A stretch of DNA of 64,000 nucleotides from Candidatus Binataceae bacterium (GCA_035650475.1 DASRHP010000012.1:422059-486058), one strand, 5' to 3'; counted from the first letter of the stretch, positions 47,757 to 57,061 are shown. Notes: a model not told the origin generated them from the letters alone. Numbers and translations are program-made.

Positions 47757-48728
47757 CTACACTTCGAGCGCGCGCAGAACCACGTCCGCAAGGCGCGCTG
47801 CGCGCCGCTCGTCGGCCATGACGGTGTCAGTGACCACCGGGCGCATCCCGAGCCGCTCGACTTCGTCCGCCATCCGCCGGTCCGCGTTGTCGAGCACGAA
47901 GGTCGCGCAGATATCGCGATAAAGCCGCGCCACGCCGAGCGCGGAGGGCTGGTGGCCGAGGTATCGCAGCATTCGGTCGGCCGGCCCCTTTATCGCCTTG
48001 CCTCCGACGATCGGGCTTATCGCGGCGACCCGTGCGCGCGCCCGGCGCATCGCCGCGCGCATCCCGCGCAGGGCGAGAATCGGCCCGATCGAGACGAACG
48101 GGTTGGACGGCGCGATGATAAGCGCCCTTGAGCGGCGGATCGCCATCAGCGCCGCGCCGAGCGGGCGGGCGCGCGCGGCGCCGCGCAGCTCGATTCGTTC
48201 GACGACGCCGCGAAAGCGTCGGCGCACGAAATATTCCTGGAATGGTATCGCCGCCCGCCCGCGCAGCTTGACAAACGTGCGCACGCGCTCGTTGCTCATC
48301 GGCATCACGCGCGCGCGCACGCCGAGCCGGCGCGCGATCTCGGCGGTGATCCGGCTGAGCGGCCATCCCGCGCGCATCCGCTCGCTGCGGAACAGATGAG
48401 TGGCAAGGTCGCGGTCGCCAAGATTGAACCAGGCGCGTCCATAGAAGCGCTCGAGCGCGCCGAGCGCGTTGAAGCTCTCGCCCGCCAGTCCCCATCCGGT
48501 GGCCGGATTGACCACACCCCCAAGCGTGTACACTACGGTGTCGAGGTCCGGCGAGACGTGCAGCCCGTAGAACTGCTCGTCGTCGCCGGTGTTGACGATC
48601 GCGCAGAGCCGCTGCTGGCCGGCGACGCGCGCCAGCCCGCGCAGGAACTTAGCCGCACCCACTCCCCCCGCAAGCGTGGTGATCGAGCGGGGCGGGGGCG
48701 GAAGCTTCACTGAGCGGGCGCGCGCCAT
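47757..48728 (-). CDS. cofD: 2-phospho-L-lactate (or PEP) transferase CofD
   Basis: 323 residues from the ATG at 48728; a GTG at 48710 is possible. ITTLAGGVGAAKFLRGLA is the phosphate-binding N-terminus, followed by CAIVNTGDDEQFYGLHVSPD, GLAGESF, NLGDRDLATHLFR and SNPFVSIGPILALRGMR. CofD joins FO to the lactyl/enolpyruvyl-PP-guanosine donor to form F420-0 or dehydro-F420-0. The start overlaps the end of cofH by 80 bp, implying tight coupling. cofC is not in the window. Confidence 0.94.
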   Translation of the reverse strand: MARARSVKLPPPPRSITTLAGGVGAAKFLRGLARVAGQQRLCAIVNTGDDEQFYGLHVSPDLDTVVYTLGGVVNPATGWGLAGESFNALGALERFYGRAWFNLGDRDLATHLFRSERMRAGWPLSRITAEIARRLGVRARVMPMSNERVRTFVKLRGRAAIPFQEYFVRRRFRGVVERIELRGAARARPLGAALMAIRRSRALIIAPSNPFVSIGPILALRGMRAAMRRARARVAAISPIVGGKAIKGPADRMLRYLGHQPSALGVARLYRDICATFVLDNADRRMADEVERLGMRPVVTDTVMADERRAARLADVVLRALEV

Positions 48729-49917
48729 TGGGGGCTCTTTTGCCGTAGAGCTTCTTGTAGGTGGTCGAGCGCTCGACCGCAACCCGGCCCATTGCGCGCG
48801 CCTTGTTCTCGATCAGGTCAACCGGGATGAACTCGCCGGCGTCGCCGCCGGCCTGGGCGGTGATGCTCTCCTCCATCAGGGTGCCCGAGAAATCGTTGCA
48901 TCCGCCCTTGAGGGTCAGTGCGGCGAGCTCGACGCCGAGCTTGACCCAGGAGGTTTGCAGGTTGTCGATCTGCCCGCGCAGGAACAGGCGCGAGCACGCG
49001 TACATCTGGAAGTCGCGCTTGCCCTTGGGCGGCGGCTCGCCGACCAGTCCCTTGCGGAAGAGCACCGTGTTGTCGTGGATGAAGCGCAGGGGCACGAACT
49101 CGGTGAAGCCGTGAGTGCGCTTCTGGATGTCGCGGATTAGCGCGAGATGGTTGACCACTTGGCGCGGGCTCTCGACGTGGCCGTACATGATGGTCGAAGT
49201 GGTCGGCACGCCGAGCGCGTGGGCGGTGGTGATAATCTCGACCCAGGTCGCGACGTCCACCTTCTTGTGACTGAGAATCTCGCGCACGCTGTCGTCGAGG
49301 ATTTCGGCCGCGGTGCCGGGAATCGAGCCCAGCCCGGCGTCGCGCAGCATCCCGATGTACTCCGGGTAGTCCATCCGCACGCGCCGCGCGCCGTACATGA
49401 TCTCCATCGGCGAAAACGCGTGGATGTGGATCTCGGGGAAGCGGCTTTTGATAGTGGCCAGCAAGTCGCGGTACTTGAACGCGGGCATGTCGGGGTTGAT
49501 GCCGCCCTGCATGCAGACCTCGGTCGCCCCGCGCGCGACCGCGTCGGCGACTTTGGCCAGGATGGTCTCGTCGGAGTGGTCGTAGGCGTCGGACTCCCAG
49601 CGCTGGCGCTTGAAGCCGCAGAACTGGCATCCGACGAAACAGATGTTGGTGAAGTTGATATTGCGGTTGACGACGTAGGTGACCTCGTCGCCGACGTCCT
49701 CGGCGCGCACCACGTCCGCGCATTTGATCGTCGCGCGGAGATCGTCACCCTCGGCGGTGTACAGCAGGAGCGCTTCGTCAGGCGTCAGTTCCCGGCGCGT
49801 CAGCGCGCGCTTGAGCGCCGCCCGCACGTCGGGCGAAGCGTTGTCCATCAGCGTGCCGAGCGGCGCCGCCTCGATCGCGTCGATGTAGTTGCGCAGCTCG
49901 TCCAGGTTCTCGTTCAC
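48649..49917 (-). CDS. cofH: FO synthase subunit 2
   Basis: 422 residues from a GTG at 49917 that overlaps the cofG stop (GTGA). The radical SAM motif is NICFVGCQFCGFKRQ (Cx3Cx2C). CMQGGINPDMPAFKYRDL, HAFSPMEIMYGARR and GCNDFSGTLMEESITAQAGG (residues near 355-375) match CofH/MqnE-like enzymes. With CofG it couples a ribityl-aminouracil and tyrosine to form FO, the F420 chromophore. The C-terminal 30 residues are atypical and end GGSGCG. Confidence 0.94.
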   Translation of the reverse strand: MNENLDELRNYIDAIEAAPLGTLMDNASPDVRAALKRALTRRELTPDEALLLYTAEGDDLRATIKCADVVRAEDVGDEVTYVVNRNINFTNICFVGCQFCGFKRQRWESDAYDHSDETILAKVADAVARGATEVCMQGGINPDMPAFKYRDLLATIKSRFPEIHIHAFSPMEIMYGARRVRMDYPEYIGMLRDAGLGSIPGTAAEILDDSVREILSHKKVDVATWVEIITTAHALGVPTTSTIMYGHVESPRQVVNHLALIRDIQKRTHGFTEFVPLRFIHDNTVLFRKGLVGEPPPKGKRDFQMYACSRLFLRGQIDNLQTSWVKLGVELAALTLKGGCNDFSGTLMEESITAQAGGDAGEFIPVDLIENKARAMGRVAVERSTTYKKLYGKRAPNGARPLSEASAPAPLDHHACGGSGCG

Positions 49918-51113
49918 GACGCACCTCCGCCGAGCTCCGCCTGATGGCGCGCGAGCGCCGGGCGCAGCCTCGGATCGACCCAGTCATCATTGACGTATTC
50001 GGGGTAAATTGCGAGCCGCTGGCGCAGCTCAAAGCCGGCGCGCGCGCAGCGTTCGGCCAGCCGCTCGGTATGCGGCCAAGGCGCCTCGGGGTTGACGTAA
50101 TCGCGGCTGAGCGGCGAAATCCCGCCCCAGTCGTTGATGCCAGCGGCGAGGAACAGTTCGATCTCGTTGGGCGACAGGTTAGGCGGCGCCTGCACGTTCA
50201 TTCCGGCGCCCAGCACCAGGCGCGCGGTCGCGATCGCCCGCGCCGTCTCCATCGCTTCCGGCTCCGGCGCCTCGGCCATCGCGATCTCCGGCTTGGCACG
50301 GAAGTTCTGGACGATCACTTCCTGGACATGGCCGAAGCGCTCGTGAAGGTCGCGGATCGCGAGCAAGCTCTGCGCGCGCTCAGCCGCGGTCTCGCCGATG
50401 CCGAGCAGGATGCCGGTGGTGAACGGGATGCGCAGTTCGCCCGCCTCCGCGATCATGCGCATCCGCAGCGCGGGATCCTTGTCGGGGGCCCACTGATGGA
50501 CGCCGCCGCGCGCGCGCAGGCGGGGCGAGATGCTCTCGAGCATCAGGCCCATGCTGACGTTGAGCGGCCGCAGCATTGCCATCTCCTCGCGCGTCATGAT
50601 CCCGGCGTTGGTGTGCGGCAGGAGCCCTTCGCCCAGCGCGATCTCGCAGGCGCGCGCAACGTATTCGATTGTGCTGCGGGCGCCCAGCCGTACAAGCGTT
50701 TCGCGGTATTCCTTGAAGGCCAGCTCGGGCTTGTCGCCCAAGCACATCAGCGCCTCGCGGCATCCGAGCCGGCGCCCGCGGCGCGACCATTGCGCGATCT
50801 CGGCCGGCGCCATCGTCCACGCCCCCGGCTCGCCCGGGTCCCTGCGGAACGTGCAGTAAGTGCAGCGGTCGCGGCACAGATTGGTGACCGGTAGGAAGAC
50901 CTTGCGCGAGTAGGTGACGACGCGTCCCTTGGCGCGCTCGCGCAGTTCGCCCGCCGCCGCCAGCATCGCGGGAAGCTCGGCGTCGGGGCAGGTGATGAGC
51001 GCGATCGCGTCGCCTTCGGACAGGCGCGCGCCGGCCAGGGCGCGATCCAGAATTTCGCGGATTTGCGGGGCCGGGGGGCGCTCCAGCACGGATAAGGACT
51101 GCGCCGTCGTCAT
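49914..51113 (-). CDS. cofG: FO synthase subunit 1
   Basis: 399 residues from the ATG at 51113. The radical SAM motif is VTNLCRDRCTYCTFRRDPG. ALMCLGDKPEL, LLPHTNAGIMTREEMA, LMLESISPRLRARGG, FTTGILLGIGET and INDWGGISPLSRDYVNPEAP are CofG signatures. It is the first gene of the minus-strand order cofG-cofH-cofD-cofE-prenyl synthase. It is divergent from the E1alpha gene across about 155 bp. Confidence 0.95.
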   Translation of the reverse strand: MTTAQSLSVLERPPAPQIREILDRALAGARLSEGDAIALITCPDAELPAMLAAAGELRERAKGRVVTYSRKVFLPVTNLCRDRCTYCTFRRDPGEPGAWTMAPAEIAQWSRRGRRLGCREALMCLGDKPELAFKEYRETLVRLGARSTIEYVARACEIALGEGLLPHTNAGIMTREEMAMLRPLNVSMGLMLESISPRLRARGGVHQWAPDKDPALRMRMIAEAGELRIPFTTGILLGIGETAAERAQSLLAIRDLHERFGHVQEVIVQNFRAKPEIAMAEAPEPEAMETARAIATARLVLGAGMNVQAPPNLSPNEIELFLAAGINDWGGISPLSRDYVNPEAPWPHTERLAERCARAGFELRQRLAIYPEYVNDDWVDPRLRPALARHQAELGGGAS

Positions 51114-51178
51114 GCCATCGCCCCTTATAGGCCATCAAGTTGGAAAGGGCAAATCGCGCCTGCCGCGCGCCCGGGCGG

Positions 51179-51206
51179 TTTTGTCTTGGCCTGCGCCTGC
51201 GATAAT
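51179..51206 (+). promoter_or_regulatory. Candidate promoter for the 2-oxoacid dehydrogenase genes
   Basis: TTTTGT (51179-51184) and GATAAT (51201-51206; five of six match to the -10 consensus) are 16 bp apart upstream of the E1alpha start. The -35 is poor, so this is tentative. Confidence 0.35.
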
Positions 51207-51268
51207 GTTGAGTTTGTTTGACGCCCGACGCTGGCGGCATGCCTTGCGCCGGCTGTGCGAGGTACATG

Positions 51269-52318
51269 ATGGCTGATGTCGAAGGCGCAAGCGCCGTCCT
51301 GCCCAACGGCGCCGCGCGCGTCGAGTACGAGCTCCAGCTGTATTACTGGGTCAAGCTGATCCGCGCCTTCGAGGAGCGCGTTTCGCGGCTTCATCGCCAG
51401 AACAAAATCCTCGGTGGGGTTTACTCGGGCGCGGGCCAGGAGGCAATTGTCACCGGGATTTGCGCACCGCTGCGCGAGGGCGACTTCGTCGCGCCGCTCC
51501 ATCGCGACCTCGGCGTCTTTCTGATGCGCGGAGTCGAGCCGGGGCGGCTGATGGCGCAGCTGATGGGCAAGGAGACCGGGCTGTCGCGCGGTAAAGACTC
51601 GTTTCTGCACGGCGGCGACATGGAGCACGGGGTTTTCGGTTCCACCTCGATGCTGGGATCGTCGCTGCCGGTGGCGGTCGGCGCCGCGCTCAAGTTTCAG
51701 ATCAAGAAGGAAAAACACATTGCGGTTGCCTTTTTCGGCGAGGGCGCGAGCTCGCGCGGCGACGTCCACGAGGCGATGAACTTTGCGGGCGTGCGCAAGC
51801 TGCCGGTGGTCTTTGTGTGCGAAAATAACCGCTACGCCTATTCGACGCCGCTCGAGCGGCAGATGGCGATCGAGGACGTCGCCGCACGCGCGACGGCCTA
51901 CGGCTTCAAGGGTCATGTGGTCTCGGGCAACGACCTGCTCGCGGTGGTCGAGCTCAGCGAGCGCGTCATGAACCGGGTGCGCGAGGGCGAGGGCCCGGCG
52001 CTGATCGAGTGCAAGACCTACCGCTACCGCGGACATAGCGAGCATGACCCCGCGCTCTACCGCGACAAGGAAGAGCTGCTCGAATGGGAGAGCCGCGACC
52101 CGATTCCGCAGTACGAATTTTACCTCCAGAAGAAGGGCCACGACCTCAAACGGATCCGCGAGGAGATTGATGAGCGGGTGCAGCGGGTGGTGCAGGAAGC
52201 GGTTGATTTTGCTGAGCAGAGTCCATTGCCCAAGCCCGAGGAGGCGCTCGAGGACCTCTACGCGCCCTCAGGCGCCGGCGCCACAAACATGGCCGGCGGC
52301 AACCATCGCGGCTCCTAG
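51269..52318 (+). CDS. pdhA: 2-oxoacid (pyruvate-type) dehydrogenase E1 alpha subunit
   Basis: 349 residues from the second of two ATGs (51266/51269), GAGG six bases before it. The thiamine-diphosphate signature GEGASSRGDVHEAMNFAG..FVCENNRYA, SRGKDSFLHGG, GVYSGAGQEA and KTYRYRGHSEHD match E1alpha of pyruvate or acetoin dehydrogenase complexes. It decarboxylates the 2-oxoacid with E1beta. Pyruvate is the likeliest substrate, but acetoin or branched-chain acids cannot be excluded. E1beta follows 46 bp downstream. Confidence 0.9.
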   Translation: MADVEGASAVLPNGAARVEYELQLYYWVKLIRAFEERVSRLHRQNKILGGVYSGAGQEAIVTGICAPLREGDFVAPLHRDLGVFLMRGVEPGRLMAQLMGKETGLSRGKDSFLHGGDMEHGVFGSTSMLGSSLPVAVGAALKFQIKKEKHIAVAFFGEGASSRGDVHEAMNFAGVRKLPVVFVCENNRYAYSTPLERQMAIEDVAARATAYGFKGHVVSGNDLLAVVELSERVMNRVREGEGPALIECKTYRYRGHSEHDPALYRDKEELLEWESRDPIPQYEFYLQKKGHDLKRIREEIDERVQRVVQEAVDFAEQSPLPKPEEALEDLYAPSGAGATNMAGGNHRGS

Positions 52319-52364
52319 GTCCGCGCCCGGTTCCACAACCCCTTAGCTTGGGCGTCGAGCCAGG

Positions 52365-53345
52365 ATGGAAACGACTTACCTCAAGGCTATCAACCAGGCG
52401 CTGCACGAAGAGATGCGGCGCGACGAGAACGTCTTCGTGATGGGCGAGGACGTGGGTGAGCTGGGTGGCGCATTCAAGGTCACCGAGGGGCTGCTCGAAG
52501 CCTACGGCGAGGACCGCGTGATCGACACGCCGATCTCGGAGGCGTTGATCGTCGGCGCTGGCGTGGGCGCGGCGGTCCTCGGGATGCGCCCGGTGCTGGA
52601 GATGCAGTTCGCTGATTTCATCTCGTGCGCCTTCGACCAGATCGTCAATACCGCCGCCACCCTGCGCTATCGCCACGGCGGTAAGGTCGCCTGCCCGATG
52701 GTGGTGCGGGCACCGTCGGGCGCGGGCGTCCACGGCGCGCTCTTCCATTCGCAGAACCCCGAAGCGTGGTTCACTCGCGTGCCGGGACTCAAGGTAGTCG
52801 CCCCGGCAACGCCCTACGACGCCAAGGGCCTGCTCAAAAGCGCGATTCGCGACGACAACCCGGTTATCTACTTCGAGCACAAGCGGTTGTACCGCAGTAT
52901 CAAGGAGGATCTGCCGGAGGCGGATTTCCTGGTCCCGATCGGGCCGGCCGAGGTGCGGCTGGAGGGGCGCGACCTGTCGATCATCACCTACGGTGGGACG
53001 CTCCATCAGGCGCTCGACGCAGCGCGGATCGTTGAGAAGGAAGACGGGCTTAAGGTCGAGGTGCTCGATCTGCGGACGCTGCTGCCGCTCGACCGCGACG
53101 CGATCATCGCTACCGCGCGCAAGACTGGCAAGGTGCTGATCGCGCACGAGGACCGGCTGACCGGAGGGATCGGCGGCGAGGTCGCCGCGATCATCGCCGA
53201 GCACGCTTTCGAATATCTCGACGGGCCGATTCGGCGGGTGGCCGCGCTGGACGCGCATACCGCCTTCAGTCCGCCGCTGGAGGAGTACATCCTGCCCAAC
53301 ACCAACAAGATCGTCGAGGCGGTCCGCGAGTTGGCAGCCTACTAA
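52365..53345 (+). CDS. pdhB: 2-oxoacid (pyruvate-type) dehydrogenase E1 beta subunit
   Basis: 326 residues from the ATG at 52365. It starts METTYLKAINQALHEEM, with FVMGEDVGELGGAFKVTEGL, RVIDTPISEALIVGAGVGAA, SGAGVHGALFHSQNPEAWF and LIAHEDRLTGGIGGEVAAII (each a separate conserved block). The transketolase-like pyrimidine-binding and C-terminal domains are both complete. It pairs with the preceding E1alpha. A 138-bp gap separates it from the E2 gene. Confidence 0.93.
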   Translation: METTYLKAINQALHEEMRRDENVFVMGEDVGELGGAFKVTEGLLEAYGEDRVIDTPISEALIVGAGVGAAVLGMRPVLEMQFADFISCAFDQIVNTAATLRYRHGGKVACPMVVRAPSGAGVHGALFHSQNPEAWFTRVPGLKVVAPATPYDAKGLLKSAIRDDNPVIYFEHKRLYRSIKEDLPEADFLVPIGPAEVRLEGRDLSIITYGGTLHQALDAARIVEKEDGLKVEVLDLRTLLPLDRDAIIATARKTGKVLIAHEDRLTGGIGGEVAAIIAEHAFEYLDGPIRRVAALDAHTAFSPPLEEYILPNTNKIVEAVRELAAY

Positions 53346-53483
53346 GGACGCGCTGGCAAATGATTTGCGAAGCGCAACCTGTCGTCACTGGGCGCGCGTG
53401 GACTCGCTTAGCTCAGATGACGGGCCGTTTAATCCGCGCTGCTTGCGCAGCACGAGCATGGATCGCCGAAGAACGGGTTTGCG

Positions 53484-54926
53484 ATGGCGCTTGAAGTGAC
53501 GATGCCCCAGATGGGCGAGAGCGTGGTCGAAGGCACGGTTACCAAGTGGCTGGTGCACGAGGGCGACCGGGTCGAAGAAGACCAGCCGCTGTGCGAGATC
53601 TCGACCGACAAGGTTGACACGGAAATTCCGTCGCCCGGCGCGGGAGTGATTGCCAGGCTGGTTGCCGCCGAGGGGCAGACGCTGCCGGTCGGTGCGCTGA
53701 TCGCGGTGATCGAGGGCGCTGCTGGGGGGCGGGCGGAGCCGAAGGCTGCGCCCGCCCCCCAGCAGGTGGCGGCGGCCAAGCCCGAACCTGCGGCCAAGCC
53801 CGAACCTGCGGCGCCCCGGCTGCGCGCGGTGCGGCCCGAGCCGGCGCGGCCGCAGGCCGCGCCGGCTCAGGCCGCACCTGCGCCGCCGCCTCCAGCAGGG
53901 CCGGCCGCGGCGCCGGCCGGCGCGCCGCGCCGCTATTCGCCGGTTGTGATGCGGATCGCCGAGGAGCACGGAATCGACCTGAGCCGCGTGCTGGGCACCG
54001 GTATCGGCGGGCGCGTCAGCAAGCGCGACGTGCTGGCCTACCTCGACGCGCTGCAGGCGGGCAAGGCGCCGCCGGCCGCGCCTGAGGGGGCGCGGTCGGC
54101 AACCGCAACCGGCGGGCCCGCTGCCGCGGCGGCGGCGTCGGCGCCGGCAGCGGCGGGCGCACGTCCCGTGGCAGCGCCCGCTCCGGCGGGACCGGCTTTC
54201 CGGCCCCCGGTGTATGAGCCGCGCGAAGGCGACGTGGTCGAGCCGTTTACCCGCCGGCGCAAGCTCATCGCCGAGCACATGGTTTACTCCAAGACCCACG
54301 CCCCGCACGTGGGCACGCTCGCAGAGGTTGACCTGACCCGCGCGATGGCGCTGCGCGAGCAGCACAGGGCGTCGTTTGCGCAGCGCGAGGGCTTCGCGCT
54401 GACGCTGCTGCCGCTGGCTGCCGCCGCTACCGTGCGCGCGCTCAAGGAATTTCCCCGGATGAACGCTTCGGTTGTCGGCGACTCGCTCATCGTCCGCCGC
54501 CAGATCAATCTGGGCATCGCCATGGACACCGAGGAAGGGCTGCTGGTGCCCGTGATCAAGGCGGCGGAGGGGATGTCGGTGGTCGGCCTGGCGCGCGAGA
54601 TCGAGCGACTGCGGCGCAAGGTCGCCGAACGCAAAATCACCGCCGACGACCTTGCCGGCGGCAGCTTCACGCTCTCCAATCCCGGGCGCGAGGGGAACCT
54701 GTTCGGCTTTGCGATTATCAACCAGCCTCAGGTCGGGATTCTCAGGATGGGCGAGGTCAAGAAGCGGCCGGTGGTCGTCGAGACCGATGGCGCCGACGCG
54801 CTCGCGATCCGCACGATGATGTACCTCGCGCTATCGTACGACCATCGCGTGATCGACGGCGTGCTCGGCAACCGTTTCCTCTACCGCGTCGCGCGCATCC
54901 TCGAGGAAGCCGACTTCGAGCTGTAA
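53484..54926 (+). CDS. pdhC: Dihydrolipoamide acyltransferase E2 component
   Basis: 480 residues from the ATG at 53484. The N-terminal lipoyl domain (MPQMGESVVEGTVTKWLV) has lipoylation motif EISTDKVDTEIPSP. An Ala/Pro linker (about 78-150), the E3/E1-binding domain (SPVVMRIAEEHGIDLSRVLG), a second Ala/Pro linker and the catalytic domain ending SYDHRVIDGVLGNRFL follow; the His in DHRVIDG is catalytic. The first linker is encoded by a 47-bp palindrome plus two 18-bp tandem repeats. No E3 (lipoamide dehydrogenase) gene lies in the window. Confidence 0.94.
   Translation: MALEVTMPQMGESVVEGTVTKWLVHEGDRVEEDQPLCEISTDKVDTEIPSPGAGVIARLVAAEGQTLPVGALIAVIEGAAGGRAEPKAAPAPQQVAAAKPEPAAKPEPAAPRLRAVRPEPARPQAAPAQAAPAPPPPAGPAAAPAGAPRRYSPVVMRIAEEHGIDLSRVLGTGIGGRVSKRDVLAYLDALQAGKAPPAAPEGARSATATGGPAAAAAASAPAAAGARPVAAPAPAGPAFRPPVYEPREGDVVEPFTRRRKLIAEHMVYSKTHAPHVGTLAEVDLTRAMALREQHRASFAQREGFALTLLPLAAAATVRALKEFPRMNASVVGDSLIVRRQINLGIAMDTEEGLLVPVIKAAEGMSVVGLAREIERLRRKVAERKITADDLAGGSFTLSNPGREGNLFGFAIINQPQVGILRMGEVKKRPVVVETDGADALAIRTMMYLALSYDHRVIDGVLGNRFLYRVARILEEADFEL
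53719..53765. repeat. 47-bp palindrome inside the E2 linker
   Basis: CTGCTGGGGGGCGGGCG (53719-53735) is the exact reverse complement of 53749-53765, a 17-bp perfect stem. AGCC (53737-53740) and GGCT (53744-53747) extend it inside, leaving a 3-nt GAA loop and one G-G mismatch. It encodes part of the Ala/Pro linker. Confidence 0.85.
53776..53811 (+). repeat. Two perfect 18-bp tandem repeats in the E2 linker
   Basis: CCAAGCCCGAACCTGCGG occurs at 53776-53793 and again at 53794-53811, giving a duplicated KPEPAA in the protein. It lies 10 bp after the 47-bp palindrome. Confidence 0.85.
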
Positions 54927-54932
54927 AGGAAG

Positions 54933-54953
54933 GCGCGGGCGAAGCGCCCGCGC
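54933..54953. terminator. Bidirectional terminator-like hairpin
   Basis: GCGCGGGCG (54933-54941) and CGCCCGCGC (54945-54953) form a perfect 9-bp stem with a 3-nt loop. It fills the 28-bp gap between the converging E2 and ABC transporter genes. There is no T-run, so Rho may assist. Confidence 0.6.
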
Positions 54954-54954
54954 G

Positions 54955-56868
54955 TCACGACGGTCGCAGGGACGCCCGTTCCACTGAACTAGAGGGCAGG
55001 GTTCTTCTGGGCGACGCCCCCTCCAGCGCGAGCCCGCGGGCCTGTTCGTAGAACAATTGCGCGTAGGTTCCGTTGCGCCGCAGCAGATCGGCATGAGTGC
55101 CGGTTTCCACTACGCGACCCTTGTCCACCACCACGATCATGTCCGCGCTGATCGCGCTGCGCAGGCGATGGGCAATCAGAAAGACCGTCCGCCCCTCCAT
55201 CAGGCGCTCCATCGCCTCGTGGATCAAGTTCTCCGACTCGGAATCCACCGCCGAGGTCGGCTCGTCGAGGATCACGATCTTCGAGTCCTTGAGGAACGCG
55301 CGCGCCAGAGCGAGCCGCTGGCGCTGACCGCCTGAGATCTTCACGCCGCGCTCGCCAATCACGGTGTCCAGCCCGTCGGGCAGTTGCTCGACGAAGTCGC
55401 TGAGGTTGGCCGACTCCAGCGCCTGCCACAGCATCTCGTCCGTCGCATCGGGCCGCGCGTAGAGCAGGTTGTCACGCACGCTGGCGCTGAACAGCAGCGC
55501 GTCCTGCGCGACCAGGCTTACGCTCTGGCGCAGCGCCTTAACCGTGTAGTGGCGCACGTCCTTGCCGTCGATCAGCACGCGGCCAGCACTGACGTCGTAA
55601 AAGCGCGGGATCAGGTTGGCCAGCGTGGTCTTGCCCGCGCCCGAGCGCCCCACCAGCGCGACCTTCGATCCGCCCGCGACATTGAGGTTAATTGCTTTGA
55701 GCACTTGGTCCCCGGGTTCGCCGTTGCGCGCCGGGTAGCCGAAGCATACGTGCTCGAACCGCACCGCGCCCTTGCGCACCACGAACGGGCGGCTGAGCGG
55801 ATGGTCGGTGATTTCGGGCTTGAGGTCGAGGAAGCCGAAGATGCGCTCGATCGCGGCCAGCGAAGCGGAGACCACGACCGAGAGTTGCGCGAAGCGCTCC
55901 AGCGGCAGGTAGAGGAAGCCGAGGTAGGAGAAAAAGGCGATCATGGTGCCCAGCGTCATCGTGCCGTGCATCACCATCACCGCCCCCACCCAAATCACCA
56001 CCGTAGGCATGCTGCGGGTGAACAGCTGGATGAGCATCTCCTGACGCGCGGCGAGTCTGACCTTGTCGATGGTGCGCGCAAAGAGCTCGCGGTTGCGCTC
56101 ACGAAACTGGCCGACTTCGTACTCCTCGCGCGAGAACGCCTTGATCGTGGCCGCTCCGGCGACCCGCTCGTGAACCTCGCCCGAGATAACCTCGGCCGCC
56201 TGCTGCATCCGATGACTCACCGCTTTGATCCGCGGCGAGAAGTAGCGCATGAAGGTCACCCAGACCGGGGCGATGCAGAGCGCCACCACTGCCAGGCGCC
56301 AGTCAAGCGCAAACAGCACGCCCACCACCAGGCTGAGCGAGATCCCATCCATCCAGACGTCGATCAGCGCCGAATTGACCAGCTCGTGGGCTTGGGAGAC
56401 GTCGTTGAGGACGCGCGAGACGATCGCGCCGGAAGGGTTGCGATCGAAAAACGAATGCGGCAATGCCTGGAGATGCGCAAACAGCCGACACTGGAGCTCG
56501 TAGATGAGCCGGTTGCCGGCCACTCCCGCCCAGTAGTTGCGGTAGTAGCTTGCCACCGACTGGATCGCGTAGAGAACAAGCATCGCGATGCTGAGCGCGG
56601 CCAGCTTGTCTTCGGCGCCGGCGCCGAGCCCTGCCATCGCTGCCAGCGCCGCGCATCCGTGGTCGATCGCGAGATTGATACCGTCCAGCTTCGGCGGGGC
56701 GGCAAGCAAGACGTCAACGACGTACTTGAAGGCGAGCGGAAAGGCCAACGGCAAGGTGAATTTGCCCACCCCCATCAGCGCTGCACCCACCACCAACCGC
56801 AGATGGGGTTTGACGAAGGACAAGAAACGGATCAGGGGTGAAGAATGGGTAGCTGCCTTGGAGTCCAT
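54955..56868 (-). CDS. ABC transporter, fused permease-ATPase (MsbA/lipid exporter type)
   Basis: 637 residues from the ATG at 56868, with a GAGG upstream. Six hydrophobic segments form the type-1 exporter membrane domain (residues about 20-330), with HSFFDRNPSGAIVSRVLNDV in an intracellular coupling helix. The nucleotide-binding domain has Walker A GRSGAGKTT, signature ISGGQRQRLALARAF, Walker B IVILDEPTSAVD and H-loop IAHRL. It probably flips lipids or exports a hydrophobic compound as a homodimer. The substrate is unknown. Confidence 0.94.
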   Translation of the reverse strand: MDSKAATHSSPLIRFLSFVKPHLRLVVGAALMGVGKFTLPLAFPLAFKYVVDVLLAAPPKLDGINLAIDHGCAALAAMAGLGAGAEDKLAALSIAMLVLYAIQSVASYYRNYWAGVAGNRLIYELQCRLFAHLQALPHSFFDRNPSGAIVSRVLNDVSQAHELVNSALIDVWMDGISLSLVVGVLFALDWRLAVVALCIAPVWVTFMRYFSPRIKAVSHRMQQAAEVISGEVHERVAGAATIKAFSREEYEVGQFRERNRELFARTIDKVRLAARQEMLIQLFTRSMPTVVIWVGAVMVMHGTMTLGTMIAFFSYLGFLYLPLERFAQLSVVVSASLAAIERIFGFLDLKPEITDHPLSRPFVVRKGAVRFEHVCFGYPARNGEPGDQVLKAINLNVAGGSKVALVGRSGAGKTTLANLIPRFYDVSAGRVLIDGKDVRHYTVKALRQSVSLVAQDALLFSASVRDNLLYARPDATDEMLWQALESANLSDFVEQLPDGLDTVIGERGVKISGGQRQRLALARAFLKDSKIVILDEPTSAVDSESENLIHEAMERLMEGRTVFLIAHRLRSAISADMIVVVDKGRVVETGTHADLLRRNGTYAQLFYEQARGLALEGASPRRTLPSSSVERASLRPS

Positions 56869-56963
56869 GAAGACCTCAAACCCCCCGGATCCATGCGATG
56901 AAATGCCAGAATGGTTTATGCGGGAGCCTGCGACGGGGACTGACGCAAGCCGCATGCCTCACG

Positions 56964-56977
56964 TCGAACCGGTTCAA
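56964..56977. promoter_or_regulatory. GAACCGGTTC palindrome in divergent spacer
   Basis: A perfect 10-bp palindrome (56966-56975), extended with one mismatch to TCGAACCGGTTCAA, lies between the divergent ABC transporter and MFS genes. It could be an operator for either gene; there is no direct support. Confidence 0.3.
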
Positions 56978-57061
56978 TCCGCGTCTTCGTTGCTTTTGTT
57001 ATGCAGATCGCGCGGAGCAATGCACGATAACGTCTAGCCCCTAACCTATATCGGAAAACGG

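Noticed and set aside
53400..53470. tRNA-like TAGCTCAG box upstream of the E2 gene
   Set aside because: Only the D-arm consensus is present; no acceptor stem, anticodon arm or T-loop can be folded around it.
55384..56841. 485-codon plus-strand open frame opposite the ABC transporter
   Set aside because: Antisense shadow; the minus strand has complete Walker A, signature and Walker B motifs.
56971..56980. GGTTCAATCC resembling a tRNA T-loop
   Set aside because: No flanking cloverleaf elements; it is better explained as part of a short palindrome.
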